From: Pararhizobium_B sp963760965
GTDB lineage: Bacteria; Pseudomonadota; Alphaproteobacteria; Rhizobiales; Rhizobiaceae
Length of the DNA: 64,000 bases
Direction: 5' to 3'
Assembly: GCA_963760965.1 (NCBI GenBank)
Contig: CAVXEW010000002.1
Coordinates: 186,001 to 250,000 of the forward strand
Shown here: positions 17,568 to 26,390 of the stretch, in pieces
Layout: the number at the start of each line of letters is the position of its first letter
Position numbering within the stretch: the first letter of the stretch is position 1
Program-made: the position numbers and the translations under genes
The notes under the pieces: model-generated
What the model saw: the letters and a program-made list of their open reading frames with translations, nothing else
What the model was told of the DNA's origin: nothing
Databases searched by the model: none

Positions 17568-19043
17568 ATGACCAGTCAGATCATTCCCGTCGATCCGTTC
17601 GACTATGTCGTCTTTGGCGGCACCGGCGACCTGGCCGAGCGAAAGCTCCTGCCGGCTCTTTTCCATCGCCAGATCGCGGGCCAACTGACCGATCCGACGC
17701 GCATCATCGGCGCGTCGCGCTCGGAGATGAGCCATGACGACTACCGCGCATTCGCGCGCGACGCCCTGCGGAAGCATCTCGGCGAAGACGAATGCGGCGA
17801 AGCCGACATCGAGACCTTCCTCGAGCGGCTGCGCTATGTCTCGATCGACGCGACGACCAACCGCGGCTGGGAGGATCTGAAGGAACTGCTCGACGAGGAT
17901 CCGCAGCGCATCCGGGCGTTCTACCTTGCGGTGGGTCCCGCCCTCTTCGGCCAGATCTCGGAGGGGGTGCGCGATCACGGGCTCATCACCGACAGGACGC
18001 GCATCGTCGTGGAGAAGCCCATCGGCCGGGACCTGGCGTCCGCCATGCATCTCAACGACACGATCGGCCGGGTCTTCGCCGAGGATCAGATCTTCAGGAT
18101 CGACCACTATCTCGGCAAGGAGACCGTGCAGAACCTGATGGCGCTGAGGTTCGCGAATGCGCTCTACGAGCCGCTGTGGAACTCCGCCCATATCGACCAT
18201 GTGCAGATCACGGTCGCCGAATCCGTCGGGCTCGAAGGCCGTGCCGGGTACTACGACAAGGCCGGTGCGCTGCGCGACATGGTGCAGAACCACATCCTGC
18301 AGCTCCTTTGCCTCGTCGCCATGGAACCGCCGTCGTCGATGGATGCCGCGGCAGTGCACGACGAAAAACTGAAGGTGCTGCGAGGCCTGAAGGCGATCGA
18401 CGCCTCGAACGTCGACAAGCTCACCGTGCGCGGCCAGTACAAGGCGGGCGCGTCTGCCGGCGGGGCCGTGCGCGGCTATCTGGACGAGCTGGGAGACAGC
18501 CAGTCGAACACCGAGACCTTTGTCGCGGTCAAGGCCGAGATCGGCAACTGGCGCTGGGCCGGGGTGCCGTTCTACCTGCGCACAGGCAAGCGCATGCCGG
18601 AACGCGTCTCGGAGATCGCAATCACCTTCAAGCCGATCCCGCATTCGATCTTCGACGACGCGGCCGGTCGCGTCATGGCGAACCAGCTCGTCATCCGGCT
18701 GCAGCCGAACGAGGGCGTCAAGCAGTGGCTGATGATCAAGGACCCGGGGCCCGGCGGCATGCGCCTCCGGCACGTGCCGCTCGACATGAGCTTTGCGGAG
18801 AGTTTCAAGGTGAGAAACCCCGATGCCTACGAAAGGCTCCTGCTCGACGTCATCCGCGACAATCGCACGCTGTTCATGACGCGGGACGAGGTCGAGGCGG
18901 CATGGCGCTGGGTCGACCCGATCCTGAAGGCCTGGGACGAGACGGGCCAGGGCGTCCAGGGCTACGTGGCCGGGACGTCGGGACCGAGCCAGGCGATCGC
19001 GCTCATCGAACGCGACGGCAGGACGTGGCATGACGGAAAATAG
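17568..19043 (+). CDS. zwf: Glucose-6-phosphate 1-dehydrogenase
   Basis: 491 residues. The NADP-binding start YVVFGGTGDLAERKLLPALF, the catalytic RIDHYLGKETVQN and the substrate segment RTGKRMPERVSEIAI are intact. It oxidises glucose 6-phosphate to 6-phosphogluconolactone and leads the zwf-pgl-edd operon for the Entner-Doudoroff route. The open frame begins at 17490, but the ATG at 17568 gives the family start and has a purine-rich site upstream. An AT-rich palindrome lies 40 bases before it. Confidence 0.95.
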   Translation: MTSQIIPVDPFDYVVFGGTGDLAERKLLPALFHRQIAGQLTDPTRIIGASRSEMSHDDYRAFARDALRKHLGEDECGEADIETFLERLRYVSIDATTNRGWEDLKELLDEDPQRIRAFYLAVGPALFGQISEGVRDHGLITDRTRIVVEKPIGRDLASAMHLNDTIGRVFAEDQIFRIDHYLGKETVQNLMALRFANALYEPLWNSAHIDHVQITVAESVGLEGRAGYYDKAGALRDMVQNHILQLLCLVAMEPPSSMDAAAVHDEKLKVLRGLKAIDASNVDKLTVRGQYKAGASAGGAVRGYLDELGDSQSNTETFVAVKAEIGNWRWAGVPFYLRTGKRMPERVSEIAITFKPIPHSIFDDAAGRVMANQLVIRLQPNEGVKQWLMIKDPGPGGMRLRHVPLDMSFAESFKVRNPDAYERLLLDVIRDNRTLFMTRDEVEAAWRWVDPILKAWDETGQGVQGYVAGTSGPSQAIALIERDGRTWHDGK

Positions 19044-19746
19044 CGCAAGATCCATCGAGCTCCACGAATTCCCGGACCGCGAGGAGCTGGCCGCGGGGCT
19101 GGCGGAGACGGTCGCCGGCCGGCTTCGTGCGGGCATCGAAGAGCGCGGCGCGGCCCTGATGGCGGTTTCGGGCGGATCGACGCCGAAGCAGTTTTTCGAG
19201 GCGCTGTCCACCGCCGACCTCCCCTGGGAGAAGGTGACCATCACGCTGGTCGACGAGCGCTTCGTGCCGCCGGACGACGAGCGCTCGAACCATCGGCTCG
19301 TCGCGCTGCACCTGCTGAAGAAGGCCGCCGGGCGGGCACGTTTCGTGCCGCTCTACCAGCATGTCGAGGACGTCGACGCCGCCGCGGCCCTCGCGGCGGG
19401 GAAGATCGACACGCTCGGCCTGCCCTTCGACGTCGTCATCCTCGGCATGGGCGGCGACGGCCACACGGCTTCATTCTTCCCCAATGGCGACAACCTCGCG
19501 ACCGCGCTCGACCGAAGCGGATCGCGATCGGTGGTTTCCATGCATGCGCCCCACGCGGGCGAGCCCAGGCTGACGCTGACACTGCCGCTCGTCCTCTCGG
19601 GCCGCATGCTGGCGCTTCACATCGAGGGCCAGCCGAAAATGGATGCGCTCGACAGGGCGCGCGGGAGGGGAGCGGCATCCGAGATGCCGATCCGCGCGGT
19701 GCTCGACGGCGCACCGTCGCCACTCGCGGTCTACTGGGCGCCCTGA
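19030..19746 (+). CDS. pgl: 6-phosphogluconolactonase
   Basis: 238 residues of the NagB/Pgl fold. AVSGGSTPKQFFEAL, TLVDERFVPPDD and LGMGGDGHTASFFP are the diagnostic motifs. It hydrolyses the lactone made by Zwf to 6-phosphogluconate. The start overlaps the end of zwf by 14 bases, a common arrangement for coupled translation. Confidence 0.95.
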   Translation: MTENSARSIELHEFPDREELAAGLAETVAGRLRAGIEERGAALMAVSGGSTPKQFFEALSTADLPWEKVTITLVDERFVPPDDERSNHRLVALHLLKKAAGRARFVPLYQHVEDVDAAAALAAGKIDTLGLPFDVVILGMGGDGHTASFFPNGDNLATALDRSGSRSVVSMHAPHAGEPRLTLTLPLVLSGRMLALHIEGQPKMDALDRARGRGAASEMPIRAVLDGAPSPLAVYWAP

Positions 19747-19797
19747 CGGCCGGCCCGACCGAAGATCAAGACGCGGAAATCGACAGGATTCACGAAC

Positions 19798-21615
19798 ATG
19801 GCTGCAGACAACCGCATCGAAGCAATCACCAGACGGATCGCCGAACGCTCCAGGCCACATCGCGAGGCCTACCTCGACCGCGTGCGCAGGGCGGCCGACG
19901 AGGGGCCGCACAGGACGACGCTCTCCTGCGGCAATCTCGCCCATGGCTTCGCCGCATGCGTCGCCGGGGACAAGGAAGCGCTTGCGGGCGACCATGTGCC
20001 GAATGTCGGGATCATCACCGCCTACAACGACATGCTTTCGGCGCACCAGCCGTTCGAGACCTTTCCGGCCTTGATCCGCGAGGCCGCGCGCGAGGCCGGC
20101 GGGGTGGCACAGGTCGCGGGCGGGGTGCCGGCGATGTGCGACGGCGTCACCCAGGGACAGCCGGGCATGGAGCTTTCCCTGTTCTCCCGCGACGTCATCG
20201 CCATGGCCGCGGCGGTGGGACTGTCGCACAACATGTTCGACGCGGCGCTCTTCCTGGGCGTCTGCGACAAGATCGTGCCCGGGCTGGTGATCGCCGCCCT
20301 CACCTTCGGTCACCTTCCGGCCGTGTTCGTGCCGGCCGGGCCGATGACCAGCGGGCTCGCCAATGACGACAAGGCGCGCGTGCGCCAGCTCTATGCCGAA
20401 GGCAAGATCGGCCGTGACGCGCTCCTCGAGGCGGAATCGCAATCCTACCACGGCCCCGGAACCTGCACCTTCTACGGAACGGCCAATTCCAACCAGATGC
20501 TGATGGAAATCATGGGCCTGCACCTGCCCGGCGCCTCCTTCATCAATCCGGGCACTCCGCTGCGCGACGCGCTGACGAAGGAAGCGACGAAGCGGGCGCT
20601 GGAGATCACTGCGCTCGGCAACGAGTTCACTCCGGTCGGCGAGATGATCGACGAGCGCTCCATCGTCAACGGCGTCGTCGGTCTGCACGCGACCGGCGGC
20701 TCGACCAACCACACGCTGCACCTGGTCGCCATGGCGCGGGCGGCGGGGATCCAGCTTGCGTGGGAGGATATTTCCGAGCTCTCGGACATCGTACCGCTGC
20801 TCGCACGCGTCTATCCGAACGGCCTTGCGGACGTGAACCATTTCCACGCGGCAGGCGGAATGGGATTCCTCATCGGTCAGCTTCTGTCGAAGGGCCTGTT
20901 GCACGATGACGTGCGCACCGTCTTCGGACACGGACTGAAGCCCTATGCGATCGACGTGAAGCTCGGAGACGACGGGGCGGTCGCGCGCGAACCCGCGCCG
21001 GAGCGCAGCCACGACCCGAAGATCCTCACCTCCGTGGACGCGCCATTCCAGTCGACCGGAGGGCTGAAGATGCTGACCGGGAACATCGGCAACGCCGTCA
21101 TCAAGGTTTCGGCCGTCAAGTCCGACCGGCACGTGGTCGAGGCGCCGGCGAAGATATTCCACGACCAGGGGGAGCTTCAGGAGGCATTCAAGGCGGGCGA
21201 ACTCGACACGGATTTCGTCGCAGTGATCCGCTTCCAGGGCCCGAGGGCCAACGGCATGCCCGAACTGCACAAGCTGACGCCTGTCCTCGGCATCCTCCAG
21301 GATCGCGGCCACAGGATTGCGATGGTGACGGACGGACGCATGTCCGGCGCATCCGGAAAGGTGCCGGCGGCGATCCACGTCACCCCGGAGGCGATCGACG
21401 GCGGGCCGCTCGCCCGCATACGCGAGGGCGACATGATCCGCGTCGACGCCGTCACCGGCCATCTCAACGTGCTGATCGACCCGGCAGAGCTGCTCGCCCG
21501 GGAGCCGGCGCACGCGGACCTTTCGCGCAATCAGCACGGCATCGGACGCGAACTCTTCGCTCCGTTCCGCGCAATGGCCGGGCCTGCGGATCACGGGGCG
21601 AGCGTCCTGTACTGA
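19798..21615 (+). CDS. edd: Phosphogluconate dehydratase
   Basis: 605 residues of the IlvD/Edd family. The iron-sulfur ligands sit in AQVAGGVPAMCDGVTQGQPG and LGVCDKIVPG, with the third cysteine in GPGTCTFYGTANSNQ. HATGGSTNHTLHL and DGRMSGASGKVPAAIHV are characteristic of Edd. It dehydrates 6-phosphogluconate to KDPG, the committed Entner-Doudoroff step. It is 51 bases after pgl. The aldolase gene eda is not in the window. A long hairpin follows the stop. Confidence 0.95.
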   Translation: MAADNRIEAITRRIAERSRPHREAYLDRVRRAADEGPHRTTLSCGNLAHGFAACVAGDKEALAGDHVPNVGIITAYNDMLSAHQPFETFPALIREAAREAGGVAQVAGGVPAMCDGVTQGQPGMELSLFSRDVIAMAAAVGLSHNMFDAALFLGVCDKIVPGLVIAALTFGHLPAVFVPAGPMTSGLANDDKARVRQLYAEGKIGRDALLEAESQSYHGPGTCTFYGTANSNQMLMEIMGLHLPGASFINPGTPLRDALTKEATKRALEITALGNEFTPVGEMIDERSIVNGVVGLHATGGSTNHTLHLVAMARAAGIQLAWEDISELSDIVPLLARVYPNGLADVNHFHAAGGMGFLIGQLLSKGLLHDDVRTVFGHGLKPYAIDVKLGDDGAVAREPAPERSHDPKILTSVDAPFQSTGGLKMLTGNIGNAVIKVSAVKSDRHVVEAPAKIFHDQGELQEAFKAGELDTDFVAVIRFQGPRANGMPELHKLTPVLGILQDRGHRIAMVTDGRMSGASGKVPAAIHVTPEAIDGGPLARIREGDMIRVDAVTGHLNVLIDPAELLAREPAHADLSRNQHGIGRELFAPFRAMAGPADHGASVLY

Positions 21616-21633
21616 CCCCCTCCTTCGCACGGC

Positions 21634-21672
21634 GCATCAGCCACGGCACGCATCGCGCGCCGTGCCTGATGC
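21634..21672. terminator. Hairpin between edd and the DUF992 gene
   Basis: GCATCAG pairs with CTGATGC and CACGGC with GCCGTG, with one C-C mismatch between the two blocks and an 11-base loop. It lies in the 80-base gap between convergent genes. No clear U-run is present. Confidence 0.55.
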
Positions 21673-21695
21673 AGAGAAGCAAGCATTCGCCCCGA

Positions 21696-22230
21696 TCAAT
21701 CGAGGGACTTCAGCGTCATCGACGTGCCCGTGGCGGCGACGTTCAGACCGACCTGCCCCTGGACGCTGACGGGCTGGAGCTGGACGGAGCCTTTCGTGCC
21801 ACCGTAGAGGATGTTGGTTCCGACGCCGAGACCCACCGTCGCCTCGGCGGATGCGCCGTGGTAGACGCCGCCCAGGGAGCCCTGGTGATAGCCCGCCGTC
21901 GGCGCGAAGACAGCCCAGACCATGCGGCCCTCGCTCGTGAAGCCGAGATCCACGCCCACCTTGCGGATGGTGCCGGCATAGCGGTCGGACCGCTCGTGTC
22001 CGACGGTCGAGTGGAAATCGCAGTCCACCGACTTCGCCGACCCGAAGACGTAGCCGACACCGCCCCCGATCGCGCAGTCGAGGTAGCCGATTTCGAACTC
22101 CGTTGCGGGCTTCAGCCTGCCTTTGTGGCTGCGGCGTCCGGTAGGTCGTCGGCATGTCGGCCGCGTGGGCCGCGGATGCTCCTGCAAGGGCAAGCAGGCC
22201 CGAGGCGGCAACGACGATCAAGTTCCTCAT
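21696..22230 (-). pseudogene. DUF992 family secreted protein, interrupted by one frameshift
   Basis: A signal peptide (MRNLIVVAASGLLALAGASA, cut near AHA) is encoded from 22230. About 36 residues in, the frame breaks near 22127. The rest of the protein, including GYLDCAIGGGVGYVFGSAKS and TSEGRMVWAVFAPTAGYHQG and ending SMTLKSLD, continues in another frame. Removing one C restores a full-length DUF992 protein of about 177 residues. DUF992 proteins are small periplasmic beta-rich proteins of unknown role in rhizobia. Either the gene is broken or the sequence has an indel error. The body has no decay, which favours error or very recent mutation. Confidence 0.75.
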
Positions 22231-22372
22231 TTCCTTATCCTTCCTGACGATCGGGAAAATCCCGCGCGGCCTCGCTGCGGGAAGCCGGCGGTTCGTAGCG
22301 CACAACGATCTCGGCGACGATTCGATCCCGCGACAATTTCGTCCGGGGGGACCAGCCGCCTGCGACCCGCGT

Positions 22373-22768
22373 TCAGACCTCGCCGAGCGCCTTGAGCGCC
22401 AGCAGGTCGCGCCTGACCCAGGCCTCGTCCTCGGCGAACTTCTCTCCGGTCATCCCGGGCTGGCGGTAAAGGGTCAGCATGACTTCGGCGCCTTCCTGGT
22501 TCTCGACGATCCTCAGCGGAACATGGATCGGCTGGCCCTCGGCCGGCAGGACCCGATGGTCCATGACGCCGAAGGCGTTGCACGGGGTGAAGTCGATCCG
22601 GACGGGACCGCCGGGGCCCTGCGCCGACCAGTGGTCGCCATGCCTTTCGAGCGAAGCCTCGCTCAGCCCCGATGCCCACCGCGGGAAAGCCTCCGGCATC
22701 CAGAACTCGTCGTAGAGCTCGCGCCAGTTGCGGCGCACTGAAACGCTGACGATCTTCGCCTCGAGCAT
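22373..22768 (-). CDS. SRPBCC (START-like) family protein
   Basis: 131 residues of the polyketide cyclase/SRPBCC fold, beginning KIVSVSVRRNWRELYDEFW, the usual N-terminal strand and helix of this superfamily. The central segment FTPCNAFGVMDHRVL matches the strand pair that lines the hydrophobic cavity. Such proteins bind lipids or other hydrophobic molecules; no ligand can be named. ATG at 22768 is chosen because GGAAGGAG lies eight bases before it; the GTG two codons upstream would be too close to that site. Confidence 0.75.
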   Translation of the reverse strand: MLEAKIVSVSVRRNWRELYDEFWMPEAFPRWASGLSEASLERHGDHWSAQGPGGPVRIDFTPCNAFGVMDHRVLPAEGQPIHVPLRIVENQEGAEVMLTLYRQPGMTGEKFAEDEAWVRRDLLALKALGEV

Positions 22769-22838
22769 CGGCACGTCTCCTTCCAGCCAGCCGGTCGCGC
22801 TGCCTTCGTCCTAGCAGCTGCAGGCGGCGGAAAAAAGA

Positions 22839-22866
22839 AAGGCGCGGGCCGGACGGCCCGCGCCTT
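22839..22866 (-). terminator. Rho-independent terminator of the fasciclin gene
   Basis: AAGGCGCGGGCC and GGCCCGCGCCTT form a perfect 12-bp stem with a 4-base loop. On the minus strand it is followed by TCTTTTTT, the classic U-run, 22 bases after the fasciclin stop codon. Confidence 0.88.
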
Positions 22867-22887
22867 CCAGACGGACTGGTCGGAAAC

Positions 22888-23460
22888 CTATGGCAGGAGG
22901 ACGTGGTTGATGACGTGGATGACGCCGTTCGACTGGTTCACGTCAGCCGTCGTGACGACGGCGGTGTCGCCGTGCTTGTCCTTGACCGCTATGCCCTTGC
23001 CGTAGGGCTCCACCGTCAGCATCTCGCCATTCACCGTCTTGAGCATATACTTTCCGCCATGCTTCTTCGCCTCCATGAGGAGCTCGGGTCCGGTGTGCTT
23101 GCCGGGCACGACGTGATAGGTCAGCACGCTCACGAGCTTCTTCTTGTTCGCCGGCTTCATGAGCGACGAAACCGTGCCCTTCGGCAGTTCCGAGAAAGCC
23201 TTGTCCGTCGGCGCGAATACCGTGAACGGGCCGGGGCCTTCCAGGGTCTTCACGAGGCCGGCCTGCTTGACGGCGGCAACGAGGGTCTTGTGGACGGGGG
23301 AATTGACCGCGTTCTGGACGATGTTCTTGTTTGCGTACATCGCCGCCCCGCCGACCATCGGGTTGGCGTTCGCGGCGATCGGGGCGCTGGCGATGGCCGC
23401 CCCGCCACCGAAGACGATTGCCGCCGAGACGAGAGCCGAACCGAGTGATTTTCTAAACAT
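22888..23460 (-). CDS. Secreted fasciclin (FAS1) domain protein
   Basis: 190 residues. A signal peptide (about residues 1-32) is followed by a single FAS1 domain with the two conserved blocks H1 (FTVFAPTDKAFSELP) and H2 (GVIHVINHVLLP). FAS1 domains mediate adhesion and surface contact; in rhizobia a related protein, Nex18, is expressed in nodules and under starvation. GGAGGTGAC immediately precedes the ATG. It has its own terminator, so it is probably monocistronic. Confidence 0.9.
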   Translation of the reverse strand: MFRKSLGSALVSAAIVFGGGAAIASAPIAANANPMVGGAAMYANKNIVQNAVNSPVHKTLVAAVKQAGLVKTLEGPGPFTVFAPTDKAFSELPKGTVSSLMKPANKKKLVSVLTYHVVPGKHTGPELLMEAKKHGGKYMLKTVNGEMLTVEPYGKGIAVKDKHGDTAVVTTADVNQSNGVIHVINHVLLP

Positions 23461-23509
23461 GTCACCTCCACTGAAGCTGGGTTGGTTTACCCTTCGCTCT
23501 ACGGAGGCG

Positions 23510-23535
23510 CCGGCCGGGGAGTTTCGCCCGGCCGG
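23510..23535 (-). terminator. Hairpin at the end of the agl operon
   Basis: CCGGCCGGG and CCCGGCCGG form a perfect 9-bp stem with an 8-base loop, 51 bases beyond the aglK stop on the minus strand. No U-run follows, so termination efficiency is uncertain. Confidence 0.5.
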
Positions 23536-23585
23536 TCACATTGCGATCAACCCGGCGTGATCACCGGCCAGCCGGAGTGCCCGAA

Positions 23586-24674
23586 CTATTTGCGATAGGT
23601 CCGGCCGTCGGGGTTGAACAGGTGCATTCGCTCCTTGTCGGCCGTGAAGCGGACCTTCTGGCCGCGTTCGAAGCTCAGGTTGCCGGGCAGCTTGATGATG
23701 ATCGGCTCGTCCTCGGTCAGCCCCTCGATGTAAAGCAGCGTCACTTCGCCGAGCGCCTCGATGATGGAGATCGCGCCCTCGAACAGGAAGTCCTCCCCAT
23801 CGGCGGGACGCAGGTCCTCCGGGCGGACGCCGAAGCTGACGGACTTGCCCTTCTCCGAGGCCTCGGTCGGAATGTCGAGCACCACCGACTTGCCGCCGGT
23901 CAGCGTGACACGCGTGTTCGGACCCGTCTCCTCGATCGTTGCCGGGATGATGTTCATCGCGGGCGAACCGATGAAGCGGGCGACGAACAGGTTCGCCGGA
24001 CGCTCGTAGAGTTCGAGCGGCGCGCCGACCTGCTCGATGTAGCCCGCCGACAGCACGACGATGCGGTCCGCAAGCGTCATTGCCTCGACCTGGTCGTGAG
24101 TGACGTAGATCATGGTCGTGTCGGCCATCGTCTCGCCGAGCTTGGCGATTTCGATGCGGGTCGCCACGCGCAGCGCGGCGTCGAGGTTCGAGAGCGGCTC
24201 GTCGAAAAGGAAGACCTTGGGGTCACGGCAGATGGCGCGGCCGATCGCGACGCGCTGGCGCTGGCCGCCGGAAAGGGCCTTCGGGAGGCGGTCGAGATAG
24301 GGGGTCAGCTGGAGGATGCCGGCGGCGTTCTTCACGCGCTTGTCGATGTCTTCCTTCGACATCTTCGCTATGCGCATGCCGAAGGCCATGTTGTCGTAGA
24401 CCGTCATGTGCGGATAGAGCGCATAGGACTGGAAGACCATCGCGATGCCGCGCTTCGACGGCGGGATGTCGTTGACCACCTGATCGCCGATCTTGAGCGT
24501 GCCTCCGGTGATCTCCTCGAGGCCTGCAATCATCCTAAGTAGCGTCGACTTGCCGCAGCCGGAGGGACCGACGAAGACGACGAACTCGCCGTGCTTGATC
24601 TCCAGGTCGACGCCGTGGATGACGTCGACGCTTCCATACGACTTGCGAATGTCCTTGAGACTCAGTCCGGTCAT
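23586..24674 (-). CDS. aglK: Alpha-glucoside ABC transporter ATP-binding protein AglK
   Basis: 362 residues of the MalK/UgpC group. Walker A GPSGCGKST, signature LSGGQRQRVAIGRA, Walker B FLFDEPLSNLD and H-loop VTHDQVEA are present, and the C-terminal TOBE domain (about residues 235-360) contains FGVRPEDLRPADG. It energises import through AglF and AglG. It is last in aglEFGAK, 30 bases after aglA. Confidence 0.92.
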   Translation of the reverse strand: MTGLSLKDIRKSYGSVDVIHGVDLEIKHGEFVVFVGPSGCGKSTLLRMIAGLEEITGGTLKIGDQVVNDIPPSKRGIAMVFQSYALYPHMTVYDNMAFGMRIAKMSKEDIDKRVKNAAGILQLTPYLDRLPKALSGGQRQRVAIGRAICRDPKVFLFDEPLSNLDAALRVATRIEIAKLGETMADTTMIYVTHDQVEAMTLADRIVVLSAGYIEQVGAPLELYERPANLFVARFIGSPAMNIIPATIEETGPNTRVTLTGGKSVVLDIPTEASEKGKSVSFGVRPEDLRPADGEDFLFEGAISIIEALGEVTLLYIEGLTEDEPIIIKLPGNLSFERGQKVRFTADKERMHLFNPDGRTYRK

Positions 24675-24704
24675 GAGGATCCTCCCTGGGAACGCTGCTT
24701 TCGA

Positions 24705-26390
24705 TCAGCCCATGCGCGCGAAAAAGGCGTCGTAGGGCGGCAGTTCAATGTCGTCGTCGCGCAACATACCCGAAAAGCCATGATGTTCCAGCACCTGCAA
24801 TTTGCCTTCGGGTCTCGCGACGAACTGCTCGGTGCCGGCGATGTTGAAGGCGCAGAAGACGGCCTCGCTGGCATGGCGACGAAAGAAGGACAGGACCGGC
24901 CCACCGGACTCGACGAACTCGATGCTCCCCTTGGCGAAGGCGGCATGGGCCTTGCGGAAGGCGATCAGCCGGCGGTAGTGGTTCAGCATCGAGGCGTTGA
25001 CATGCTGCTGGGTATCCACCGCTCGGTGCCTGTGCTCTGCCGGCACCGGCAACCATGGCACGCCGGCGGAAAAGCCGGCCGACTGTCCGTCCTTCTCCCA
25101 GACCATCGGCGTGCGGCAGCCGTCGCGCCCCTTGAAGTCGGGCCAGAACTGGATGCCGTAGGGGTCGCGAAGGTCCTCGAAGGCAATATCCGCCTCGGAC
25201 AGTCCGAGCTCCTCGCCCTGGTAGAGGCAGATCGTGCCGCGCAGCGCCAGCAGGACGCCGGCAACCAGCCTGAGATATTTCTCGCGCTCATGGACCTGGT
25301 CGCCCCAGCGCGAGGCGTGGCGCATGACGTCGTGGTTGGAGAAGGCCCAGCAGGCCCAGCCGTCCGGCGCGGCCGCGCCGAAGCCGCCAACGATGGAGGA
25401 GATCCGCTGGGGCGTCGGCATCTCGCGCGCCAGGAAATCGAAGGAGTAGCACATGTGCATCCGATCGTCGCCGGAGGTGTAGTCGGCCATCAATTGCAGA
25501 CCGTACTGGCCGTCGCCGACCTCGCCGACGGCCGTAACCGCCGGATATTCGTCGAGCACAGCCCGGAATCGCTTCAGGAATTCGACATTCGCCGGCTGGT
25601 TCTTGTCGTAGATGTGGTCCTGGTAGTTGTAGGGGTTCACGCTCGGAGCGGCGACCGAAGTGCGCATCTGCTCGGCCAGAGGCGGGTTGTCCCGCAGTTC
25701 GTTGTCGCAGAAGTAGAAGTTGATCGTGTCGAGCCGGAAGCCGTCGACCCCGCGCTCGAGCCAGAAGCGGGCCATGTCGAGCAACGCGTCCTGGACATCC
25801 CGGTTGTGAAAATTGAGGTCGGGTTGTGAGGCGAGGAAATTGTGGAGGTAGTACTGACAGCGGGTCGTGTCCCAGGCCCAGGCAGAACCCCCGAAGATCG
25901 ACAGCCAGTTATTGGGCGGCGTGCCGTCGGGTTTCGGGTCGGACCACACATACCAGTCCGCCCGCGGGTTCGTGCGGCTCGAACGGCTCTCCGAGAACCA
26001 TGCATGCTGATCGGAGGTGTGCGAGATGACCAGGTCGATGATTACCCGCAAGCCCAGCCGGTGCGCCTCGGAGATGACGTGATCGAAATCCTCCAGCGTG
26101 CCGAACATCTCGTCGACACCGTAGAAATCCGAGACGTCGTAGCCGAAATCCTTCATCGGCGACGTGAAGAACGGCGATATCCACACGGCGTCCACGCCGA
26201 GAGAGGCGACGTATGGCAGCCGCTTGGCAATGCCCAGAAGGTCGCCGATGCCATCGCCGCTCGTATCCTGAAAGGAGCGCGGGTAGATCTGGTAGATGAC
26301 TGCCCCGCGCCACCAGTCGCGATCGGGCTCTGCGCCCGCCGGGAACTGGCGGGCGCCGGAATGGGGGTCTGCCGATGACTTCACCTTCAA
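24705..26390 (-). CDS. aglA: Alpha-glucosidase AglA (GH13)
   Basis: 561 residues. The GH13 barrel starts WWRGAVIYQIYPRSFQDTSG. The nucleophile is in GVDGFRLDTINF, the acid/base in TAVGEVGDGQYG and the third acid in WAFSNHDVMRH. There is no signal peptide, so it acts in the cytoplasm on imported maltose, sucrose or trehalose-like sugars. It abuts aglG with no gap. Position and family match the aglEFGAK operon described in Sinorhizobium. Confidence 0.93.
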   Translation of the reverse strand: MKVKSSADPHSGARQFPAGAEPDRDWWRGAVIYQIYPRSFQDTSGDGIGDLLGIAKRLPYVASLGVDAVWISPFFTSPMKDFGYDVSDFYGVDEMFGTLEDFDHVISEAHRLGLRVIIDLVISHTSDQHAWFSESRSSRTNPRADWYVWSDPKPDGTPPNNWLSIFGGSAWAWDTTRCQYYLHNFLASQPDLNFHNRDVQDALLDMARFWLERGVDGFRLDTINFYFCDNELRDNPPLAEQMRTSVAAPSVNPYNYQDHIYDKNQPANVEFLKRFRAVLDEYPAVTAVGEVGDGQYGLQLMADYTSGDDRMHMCYSFDFLAREMPTPQRISSIVGGFGAAAPDGWACWAFSNHDVMRHASRWGDQVHEREKYLRLVAGVLLALRGTICLYQGEELGLSEADIAFEDLRDPYGIQFWPDFKGRDGCRTPMVWEKDGQSAGFSAGVPWLPVPAEHRHRAVDTQQHVNASMLNHYRRLIAFRKAHAAFAKGSIEFVESGGPVLSFFRRHASEAVFCAFNIAGTEQFVARPEGKLQVLEHHGFSGMLRDDDIELPPYDAFFARMG

